Of a stretch of 64,000 bases of DNA, positions 56,075 to 64,000 are shown piece by piece. Location: positions 83,254,333 through 83,318,332 of the forward strand of contig OY978525.1 of assembly GCA_963854835.1 (NCBI GenBank), read 5' to 3'. The stretch comes from Megamerina dolium. Its lineage: Eukaryota; Arthropoda; Insecta; Diptera; Megamerinidae. A model generated the notes under the pieces. It did no database searches and was not told the DNA's origin. It worked only from the letters and a program-made list of their open reading frames with translations. Each line of letters starts with the position of its first letter. Position 1 is the first letter of the stretch. A program made the position numbers and the translations under genes.

Positions 56075-56408
56075 CCTTAGATGAGAAAGAGTTTTCGAGA
56101 GAACAGTCCTACGTAAGAACTTTGGGCCTATTTGCGTTGGTGGTGAGTATCGAATAAGGCACAACCATGAGTTTACTATGCCGCCACCGACATAGTAAAA
56201 CGCTTTAAAATTCAGCGGCTGCGCTGGGTAAGTCATGTGGAGCGAATAGAAGAACACGCTCCAGCTAAGAAGATGTTATATCCGACGGAAAAATCAAGTA
56301 CTGGAGAGTTTGACAGCACTTGGAATTTCTAACTGGCGACAGTTAGCGAAGGAAAGAGATTGCTAACCTAAATCGATTTTTGGTCGTAATGACCACATAA
56401 GTAAGTTA
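56075..56408 (+). pseudogene. RTE-clade 3' fragment
   Basis: Matches the 3' end of the 26.3-29.3 kb RTE on the opposite strand: KNFGPICVGGEYRIR, IQRLRWVSHVERIEEHAPAK-like, and LTALGISNWRQLAKE-like, then ATAAGTAAGT at the 3' end. About 40 bp is missing relative to the long copy around the RRRRGRP block. At the codon where the long copy has TAG this copy has GAG. Confidence 0.88.
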
Positions 56409-57010
56409 TTACTGATATTGATTTTGAGATTATGGGGACTCTGGAACAGAAGTCTATAAAAATCCTGCGCTTCAAGACTTACGATTGAATTTTTGGCATT
56501 ATTTTATGATTTTATAATTTTGCGCCACCATAATTTATTTATTTTAAACAAACTTTTTTTTACTAAAAATTACAACCCTGAGCCTGAAAATTACAAATGA
56601 AATTGCGATTTCGTTTGTATAACCAAACTACCGTAATGGAAAGCAAATGCAAAATCGTCTCTCTTCCTTTTAAGGCACAAAATGGCAAGGAGCTTTCTAT
56701 TGCGTAGTTGTTTATAACTATAGCATTCCCTCGTTAGACACACTTTCAACACTTGAAATTCATTTTGCATTTGCAGTTGATAATATTTCTACAAATGTAT
56801 GTATTGTTTGTTTAGGTTTTGATAAAACCGTCAACGAAATCCTGATTTAAGCGAATGTAAGCACATCAAAGTGATTTCAAGATTTTGTTCACGATATCTC
56901 GTATTTCGGCCCAATGTAAATGCACTATAACTCATCAAAGCTTTCGTCTTCAGTGGATTACACACAATTAAAACCCATGACAACAAAAACGAAACTTCTT
57001 CAAAAACAAA
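56409..57010. other. Unassigned sequence
   Basis: No supported feature. Confidence 0.3.
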
Positions 57011-57172
57011 ACGACATTTTTTTTTTTTTTTTTGTTAGCTTATTTTTTTTTATTGAATCTTTCTTAAATACAAGAAACTAACAATAAGTATTCAAATCTT
57101 ACAAACTAAATAAAACTATGTGATATCCCCTACGTTCCATCACAATTTGGTGAGTCGCGAGATGTAGCAATT

Positions 57173-57406
57173 TTACAGCATATTCAGTGTGTCTTTTCTT
57201 TTTAATCGACGATGCCCCTTGCTCAACAACAATTGCCTAGCAAGGGGATTCGGATGATTGTGTAATTTTTGAATGTAGCTTCTGCAGGACATTGCAACTT
57301 CCTCAGAAATTGTGGATACATTTAAATCTCGATGGATGTTAACGTTCCTCATATACCAAGGCGCGTTTACAATAATTCGCAGACACTTGGATTGTATTCG
57401 CTGCAA
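57173..57406 (-). pseudogene. Jockey C-terminal segment
   Basis: IQSKCLRIIVNAPWYMRNVN then IHRDLNVSTI, the post-RT tail typical of Jockey elements, separated from the RT frame by a stop at about 57441. Confidence 0.85.
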
Positions 57407-57442
57407 TTTTTCGATATTAGAGCGAGATGCGGTGCCCCAAAA

Positions 57443-58258
57443 CTAAATACCATAAGTCCAGATTGGTTTCAGGATTGCTTTATATAATAGCACTTTGTAT
57501 TCAAGATTCAACTTTGATCTTTTGTGTAACAGCCACCATAACTGATTCATTTTAAGCTTGATCTGAGTTTTCTTTGCCTCTATGTGATTTTTCCATGTCA
57601 GCCTTCTGTCGAGGTGAATACCCAAGTACTTTGTTGAGGAACATTGAGGAACTGATTGGCCATTAATTTTAAGTGGGGGACATGTATCTAGCCTTAGCGT
57701 GAAGGTTACATGTACGCTCTTTGATTCATTGACTTTTATACGCCATTTTGCTAGCCAGATTTCGAGAGAATCGACATGAGTCTGCAGGAGTTTAGTAGCT
57801 TCTATGGGATTAGAGCGAGAGCACAATATTGCCGTATCATCAGCAAAGGTCGATATGAATGTATAGTTATTGTTGGGCATATCTGAAGTGTATAAGAGAT
57901 ACAGTAAGGGACCCAAAACGCTTCCTTGAGGAACGCCAGCGTGAATATCCAATGGATTTGTTGTGTAATCCTTGTGATGTACGAGAAATTGTCTTTTCGT
58001 GAGGTAGCTACTAAGCAATGAGGAGACATTTGCAGGCAGTAATAGTTTAAGTTTGTAAATAAGGCCATCGTGCCAAACTTTATCGAAAGCTTGAGTGATA
58101 TCAAGAAAGACAGCTGAGCAATACTTTTTTTCTTCAAAAGTGTTCCTTATCAAAGTTACAATGCGGTGGACTTGTTCTATTGTGCCGTGCTGTTTTCTAA
58201 ATCCAAACTGATGTTGAGGAATCAGTTGGTTGAGATTAATAAATGGAGTTATATTCAT
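57443..58258 (-). pseudogene. Jockey reverse transcriptase
   Basis: 271-codon open stretch. FGFRKQHGTIEQVHRIVTLI at 18-37, FLDITQAFDKVWHDGL at 51-66, VPQGSVLGPLLYLLYTSDMP at 109-128, FADDTAIL at 138-145, and KYLGIHLDRRLTWKNHIEAK further on. All core polymerase motifs intact. The first RT motifs (IAKPGKDPTKV) lie upstream in a different frame, so the natural start is lost. Confidence 0.92.
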
Positions 58259-58514
58259 GTAGCATGTAGTAGCTTTTCGAATACTTTAGAAAGTAGAGGC
58301 AGGAGGCTGATAGGTCTGTGCAACTTTTGTAGGGTCTTTTCCTGGTTTTGCTATCATAATAATTTTTGAAGTTTTCCAGCATTTGGGATAGTGTTTAATA
58401 CGAAGGATAGCATTGAAAATGTGCATCAGATGAATTACTGAAGCCGGAGGTAGCTCTTTTATCATTTTACCGGTAATTTTATCTGGACCAGGTGATTTTT
58501 TTGGGTTTAAATCT

Positions 58515-59429
58515 TTATAAATTGCTTTGAATATGTCCTTTTTTTTTAATTTTGAGCGTTATTGAGCAAGGTTGAGAAGTTAATATTGGTAATGAGGACT
58601 GTGAAGAGGGTGGATTGGGTGTAAACACACTTTTTAGGTGGTTTGCAAAAGCCAAACCCTTCTCACAGTTGCTTCTAGCCCAATTACCGTCACTCAAACG
58701 GATGGGGGAATCAGTGAGAATTGGCCGATTTGATTTTTTTGCTGATTTCCACAAAGAGTATTCTGACGCTTCACCAGGTGTTAATTTCGCTATGTGCTCT
58801 TCTATCTCTTTGTTGTTTTTATTTTTTAAGGCTTGCTTTAACTTTCGAGTGCAGTGCTGTAGCTGTGTTTTCAGATTCGGTGATCTGAATTCTTGCCATT
58901 GTCTTCGGAGTCTTCTTTTCTGTCTTACTAGCAATTCAATATCGGCTGGTGTGTATGGGCTATAGTTTGATTGCTTGCATACCTTTGTGCAGGTGGCTGA
59001 GCTGAGAGCTAATGAGAGCAGCTGGTTGAATTTTTCGAGTGCTGAGTCTACATCGTGTCCATTTCTTAATACAGTACTCAGAGGAAGATGGGAATTTATA
59101 TATTTCTTGAATTTTAACCAGTCTATTTTCTTTCTAACGCAATTGCTTTGGGGGCTTGGTGATTTTATAGATATTACCGTGGGTGAGTGGTCAGATGATA
59201 GATCATAATTACACTCTGTGGAGATATTTTCCATCTGCAAACCTTTGGCGACTCCAAAATCTATGAGATCGGGTATTTTCCTCTTGTCCGTCGGCCAATA
59301 TGTCGGTTGACCATTTGAAATAACATCGTAGCCGTGGTTAGTGATGATTGAACATAGTCTTTTGCCTTTTGGAGTTATTAATCGGGAGCCCCAGTGAGTG
59401 TGTTTGGCGTTGAAATCGCCAGCAACCAA
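58515..59429 (-). pseudogene. Jockey endonuclease C-terminus and linker
   Basis: Opens with VAGDFNAKHTHWGSRL (GDFN active site), then PDLIDFGVAKGL and DLSSDHSPTVISI (SDH motif), followed by the linker PYTPADIELLVRQKRRLRRQ and SEYSLWKSAKKSNRP. Ends at a frameshift in an A run (58536-58545 in plus coordinates). Coding continues in another frame into the reverse transcriptase. Confidence 0.9.
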
Positions 59430-59689
59430 GAATTTGCTACCAAGAGTTGAGAAAAATTCTTTATATTGCTGTTCGGTAATACTGTATCGACATAAGGTTA
59501 ATTTTTTTCTGGTATATTCTGTTTTATTGAATCTTTTTTATAGAAATTGACAATGATTGAATCTTCAATCTAAATATTGGGTAAATTCGTGTACTATTTT
59601 CACACGCAGCATGTTTTAATAATTCTAAAGTTATTCGTGTTTGAAAATTGATTTTTATTTGGCAAATACAAGCCATCAATTAGCAACAA

Positions 59690-61075
59690 AACACTGGAAC
59701 TTCTTCTGGAAACACATTTCCCGAGCTCTTCAAGCCCATCTTCTGAGCACTTCTCGGTTACCTTACGCAAAGGAATCATAACTTGTAACAAAATTCGTTG
59801 GGCGATTGATTCCCTCAAACTATTCAAGTCCCTGGACCGGGTTGAATTATTCTAGCTGAACTTCAAGCAGTATCCGACATGGTTTCACCATGGTTCGAGA
59901 TCAGATTTGAAGCATACATTAATTATCACACATCCCTTATAGCTGGACTGTTGTAAAAGCTGGGAATACAATCGCAGTGTAGATCTTAGACCTATAACCT
60001 TGTCATCCTTGCCTTGTCTTTTAAAAGGCTTGGAATAATTAGTCGAAACCTATTTTCAACAAAATATCGACCCAAAAAGATAAGAGCGCAGCATGCCTAT
60101 TGCAAAAGTAAATCTGTTGAGGCATACCTGCACTCTCTGGTGTCAACAATCTATCATCGAAGCTCTATCTAACCTAGAAGTGTATTATTCCCTAAAACAC
60201 TTGATAAGCCTTATGTTGATCCATAGGACCAAAGCGAAGTTGGGGAATTGTACCTTCAAGATACATGTCCACAGTGGCATTCCACAAGGAGGAGTTCTCT
60301 CACTACTACTGTGGATACTTTTAGTTAACGAAATGTTGCTATCCTTAACTTTAACAACCTCGCATTAATAGTGTCCGGTAAATACGGCAGCAAAGTCATA
60401 CAACACGTCCTTAACCAATACAAACCAACACACATTACACCATTCTCAATAAGCGGAACTCGTTTGAGCTATTCGGACGAAGCTAAATTCCTAGGTCTCG
60501 TCCTTGACAAAAAAAAATCAGTTGGAACTGTAACATCGAAGAATGCCTTCGGAAAGCTACGGTTGCATTATATTCATTACATTCAAAATGGGGAATGAGA
60601 CCCAGTGCCGTATCTGACTACACAGTGGTGATGAGACCAATATTACTACATGGAGTCGACAGAGCCATACACCAAAACTACATGGAAAAGGTCCAAAGAT
60701 TAGCATTTTAATGCATTACAGGAGCACTCAGACCGAGCTTCACCAAATCACTGTATACTTTCAGCCACCTGATTCCTTTAGACATCCACGAGAAGCAATT
60801 AGCAGCTCAAACGGCAATTAGAGTTGATCAATTTCAGAATAGTCCTGCATTGGTACGGGACATACAACAATTCTGGACCAATATGTCACACCATGGACAT
60901 ATGACAAAACCTTTCACACACACATTCCAGATAAGACTGACTAGGAGTATGAGGACACCCCTTTCAATGGATCAATTCACTTCTACACCGACGGTTCCAA
61001 ACTTGAAAAGATTTTATAGACCATTTCTGGTGTGTTGATATCAATTGGATGATCATAATGTAGACATCAGTTATG
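59690..61075 (+). pseudogene. LOA-like non-LTR retrotransposon fragment 2
   Basis: Frames give KIRWAIDSLKLFKS, VVKAGNTIAV and DLRPITL, QHAYCKSKSVEAYLHSLVST, HSGIPQGGVLSLLLWILLVN, then AKFLGLVLDKK and finally FYTDGSKLE, an RNase H motif near 60990. The DxF and FADD motifs are lost in deletions. More decayed than the 53-54.8 kb element. Confidence 0.8.
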
Positions 61076-61338
61076 ATAATACGTTCTCATCGAAATTGAG
61101 TAAACATCTGTGGTGGATGGTTCCAACAGTCCCCATAATACTTTTCAAACTTTTGTTTGTTTTTTGTAGTATTTTTTTTTTTTTTTTGCTTAAAAACGAA
61201 TTTTTAATGTGTACATAAAATTCTCTTTTGTCCATTGTTATGAAGCAAAATTATTTTTTGCCGAAGAAACACCCTATTTAAATTTTCAGGGATATTCATT
61301 CACTTTCATAGCACTGCACGATGCAATATTCCACTGTC
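61076..61338. other. Unassigned sequence
   Basis: No supported feature; a T run at 61168-61187. Confidence 0.3.
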
Positions 61339-61341
61339 TTA

Positions 61342-61867
61342 TAGCCTAGACAGACGGCAGCCTAATTCCGGATTACCGAGTTAATTTGAATTAACTCGGG
61401 CATTAACTGCAGCTAATCCGCATAAACTCTATGAGTTAATTCTCAAAATAAAAGAGGATTGGGGCAATTTGCGATGGCAACACTGATAAAAATTGTGTAT
61501 TGTGAATTTTTCTCCATCCATTTTACAAAATATTAGGTGTGTTCGCTACAAAAAACTTTCAACAATTGTTATCAGTTTTCAACATCAAAAGTCTTGGCGA
61601 ACAAATAAATCCAGCTGTCAATTACGAACGGTGAATGTCAATTTACAAGTTTCAGAAGTTTTCAGTTCACGTACTTCTTGTAGATTTTCTCATATCGAGA
61701 GTGATAGATGACAGAAATTGATAGTGATAGTAATGTAAGTGGACAGACCTAATAAAACAGCAATCAGCCGTTTAGTTAATCCGCAATACTGCCGTCTGTC
61801 AGGTTATTATTTTATTCGGATTAAGTGCGCCAGTAATCCGGAATTAGGCTGCCGTCTGTCTAGGCTA
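61342..61867. mobile_element. PIF/Harbinger-type MITE with TTA target duplication
   Basis: Ends TAGCCTAGACAGACGGCAGC and its inverted copy, flanked on both sides by TTA (61339-61341, 61868-61870). Internal sequence matches the reverse complement of the MITE at 33440-33749 except for an extra 220-bp insertion. Non-coding. Confidence 0.9.
61532..61752. mobile_element. Second MITE nested in the Harbinger MITE
   Basis: Absent from the 33.4 kb copy. Ends AGGTGTGTTCGCT and, inverted, AGGTCTGTCCACT form short imperfect terminal repeats. Superfamily unknown. Confidence 0.65.
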
Positions 61868-61870
61868 TTA

Positions 61871-62756
61871 GGTACGCTTTAAGGAGCACAACTAGTTTGA
61901 AATCAGTACTTTTACCTTTAAACGTGTTTTTTCTAAAACTAAAATTTTCAAATTTGCTGCAGCTGTAACTTGATAACAAATCATCCGATCGACTTGGGTC
62001 ATCTTTTAGCTTATTTTGTATTTGTTTTTCCATACAATGACCCTCCAGTTTTATGATTGGATGAAAAATATAATTATGCCAGGCCAGAAACCATCAGATT
62101 TTTCAGCAGGATTTTAATTTTTTTTTCAAAAAACCGTCATTTTGTTGCATTTTATTTTTTTTTTTACAATCGAGGGCCATTGTATAGGAAATATAACCTA
62201 GTTTAATAAAATGTTTGGTTTTTTTTATTTCAGGTACTGCGAAGGCTACAATCACTGCAGCAGTGGGAAAACTTTTTTTTTTGAAGACTCAGGAGATGGT
62301 GGATAACTTGCTGAAAATCGAATATTTTCATTTGAAAAAATTACCTTGTATTCATTATTTATGCACAAATATATCTGCATAATTTTAAAACATTCGATGC
62401 AATACTTTTTTTTAACAATTCACAAAAAAAAATTATTTCTAACAATTTTAAGTTCGTTTCAATTAAATCCATTCACAAATTGCAAAAATATAGGGTTCAA
62501 TCGCACCATCCTACTCACATATCAGATGAGAAATGAAAATTTAAATATAAAAATCTTTGTGGGAACAATCCGTGTTGACTAATCGCACTATAAGAATTCG
62601 TAACATAGAAAAAACTGCTGTTCCTACTGTACTTTTTTACTTTTATCTCATTTTAGACATTTTTCTTACGCTCTTAAATTGTGTTGATAGAGTAATTTTA
62701 CTAGTAATGTACGCGAACGCGTCACCACATATCAGTAGGTAACGAATCAGCTGTAA
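61871..62756. other. Unassigned AT-rich sequence
   Basis: No supported feature. Confidence 0.3.
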
Positions 62757-63917
62757 TGCTGCAACTAGTCACCGACGTAAAAACGTAGAACGTGTCAGCT
62801 GACACGACCTATGTTATGGGAACGTCGTGTTAACGAAAACTCACCAACGTATGACGGTGACGTAGACGTTGCTCGTAGCGGAGAGAATCAACAGCAATTA
62901 GATTTTTAACGTAAAAACGTGTCAGCTGATCGTTCTATATGTTTACAGGGTTACCAGCTTAGACTTTTATAAATGAATAAAAAATTAACTAAAAAAGTTT
63001 TTTTTTTTTTTTAATTAATCAAAACTCTCATCGTGTTTAGTTATTTATTAAAATATACTTCACGTATATTAATTAAAAGAAGAAGTAATTAAAGAAAGAA
63101 CAGTCGATTTCTCCGTCGCTGCTACGGGCATAACTTTTGACAAATTTTTGCTCTTACGTACGGCAAGTACGTACGTACGCTAGGTCGGTGGCTAGTTGCA
63201 GCATTAGCCATAAGAGCGATTAGTCAAAACGGATTGGTTGGTAACATAACGTTGGAATCTGTAATGCTGCAACTAGCCACCGACGTAGCGTATGTACGTA
63301 CCGCCCGTACGTAAGAGCAAAAATTTGTCAAAAGTTATGCCCGTAGCAGCGACGGAGAAATCGACTGTTCTTTCTTATGCTGCAACTAGCCACCGACGTA
63401 GCGTACGTACGTACCGCCTGTAAGTAAGAGCAAAAATTTGTCAAAAGTTATGCCCGTAGCAGCGACGGAGAAATCGACTGTTCTTTCTTATATACATACA
63501 TAACAATGTTGCCACGTAACACTGTGCGTGCATGCTTTTAATCACACTTACCATTTTCATGATCAAATTTCATAATATATATGTTATAAACTAAAAAAAA
63601 ATTAATATACGTGAAGTATATTTTAATAAATAACTAAACACGATAATAGTTTTGATTAATTAAAAAAAAAACTAAACTTTTTTAGTTAAGTTTTTATTCA
63701 TTTATAAAAGTCTAAGCTGGTAACCCTGTAAACATTTAGAGCGATCAGCTGACACGTTTTTACGTAAAAAATCAAATTGCTGTTGATTCTCTCCGCTACG
63801 AGCAACGTCTACGTCACCGTCATACGTTGGTGAGTTTTCGTTAACACGGCATTCCCATAAGATAGGTCGTGTCAGCTGACACGTTTTACGTTTTTACGTC
63901 GGTGGCTAGTTGCAGCA
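62757..63917. mobile_element. Large palindromic (foldback-type) element
   Basis: Both ends carry TGCTGCAACTAGYCACCGAC in inverted orientation. The left arm 62757-63079 pairs with 63600-63917 over more than 300 bp, including the perfect palindrome CGTGTCAGCTGACACG (62791-62806 and about 63866-63881) and TCACCAACGTATGACGGTGA. The inner part holds 113-bp units in both orientations. No coding capacity. A non-autonomous DNA element with long inverted repeats is the simplest reading. Confidence 0.85.
63091..63490. repeat. Three 113-bp units (one inverted, two direct)
   Basis: Inverted unit 63091-63203 and direct tandem units 63265-63377 and 63378-63490, each running from TGCTGCAACTAGCCACCGAC to ACTGTTCTTTCTTA. 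Identity between units is very high, suggesting recent duplication or conversion. Confidence 0.9.
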
Positions 63918-63947
63918 TAATGCTACAACTAGCCACTCACTCACTTA

Positions 63948-64000
63948 TGCTGCAACTAGCCACCGACATAAAAACGTAGAACGTGTCAGCTGACACGACC
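63948..64000 (+). mobile_element. Start of the next palindromic element, cut by window end
   Basis: TGCTGCAACTAGCCACCGAC followed by the CGTGTCAGCTGACACG palindrome repeats the beginning of the 62757 element, only 30 bp after the previous one ends. Confidence 0.88.

Larger units (their letters stand above)
57011..59500 (-). mobile_element. Jockey-clade non-LTR retrotransposon, 5'-truncated
   Basis: Reads leftward and ends in poly(A) (T run 57017-57033 on the plus strand) after an AATAAAAAAAAATAAGC-type tail. The 5' truncation is at about 59500, inside the endonuclease. Endonuclease C-terminus, reverse transcriptase and C-terminal region are all present but separated by frameshifts near 58510 and 57440. 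It is the longest of three copies here (others at 22.1-22.5 and 36.6-37.5 kb). Confidence 0.92.

Noticed and set aside
59600..59827. 75-codon minus-strand frame
   Set aside because: The plus strand of the same region encodes LOA-like residues (KIRWAIDSLKLFKS); the minus frame shows no known pattern.
63091..63490. CRISPR-like repeats
   Set aside because: Only three 113-bp units in mixed orientation without regular spacers, in a eukaryotic genome, with no cas genes.

Overview
The window looks like nuclear DNA of a higher dipteran fly, most plausibly a schizophoran such as a tephritid. The host protein-coding gene has short introns with GTAAGT/GTGAGT donors and low-complexity, poly-Ser/Thr/Gln/Asn exons typical of flies. 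The rest is a dense mosaic of insect-type transposable elements. The genus cannot be fixed from the sequence, and the tephritid suggestion is an inference.

Only one host gene is recognised. It is atossa (atos; FAM214/ATOS family), on the minus strand from about 9780 down to 694. The conserved N-terminal block, the DUF4210 block and the C-terminal Chromosome_seg-like block are split over at least seven coding segments. The last intron (3953 to 899, about 3 kb) is full of repeats, so the final 205-nt coding exon at 694-898 is easily missed. The middle of the gene (about 5030-6070) is interrupted by stops and frame changes, several next to homopolymers. This is either assembly error or real damage.

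From 10 kb onward there is no convincing host gene. In order the window holds: a mauritiana-type mariner with an internal tandem duplication (12.1-13.5 kb); a dead Tc1 (13.6-14.1); an intact Tc1-like element with about 230-bp IR/DR termini (14.19-15.84); a chimeric run of three transposase fragments (16.0-17.56); a second, decayed IR/DR Tc1 element (18.3-19.9); a deleted mariner-like element (20.9-21.7); Jockey, gypsy and mariner debris (22.1-23.9); a Merlin fossil (25.1-26.0); a nearly intact RTE retrotransposon with one internal stop (26.3-29.3); an old gypsy/errantivirus-like provirus with gag, pol and env remnants and three nested insertions (29.4-36.3); Jockey and mariner debris (36.6-42.3); a 2.8-kb DNA transposon of unrecognised superfamily with 140-bp TIRs inside a TA microsatellite (44.25-47.06); a gypsy element whose two LTRs face each other (47.5-51.0); LOA-like, RTE and Jockey non-LTR elements (53.0-61.1); a Harbinger-type MITE carrying a second MITE (61.3-61.9); and a 1.16-kb palindromic repeat that restarts at the window end (62.76-64.0).

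A tRNA-derived SINE of about 350 bp recurs at eight or nine positions on both strands, with an A box, a B box and clear target-site duplications at two copies. A PIF/Harbinger family, recognised by its TAGCCTAGACAGACGGCAG ends and TTA-type target duplications, occurs three times, twice inside the provirus. The nesting gives a relative insertion history: the provirus came first, and the SINE and Harbinger elements came later. The best candidate for something poorly described is the 44.25-47.06 kb transposon. The terminal palindrome and the inverted-LTR gypsy element are also unusual.
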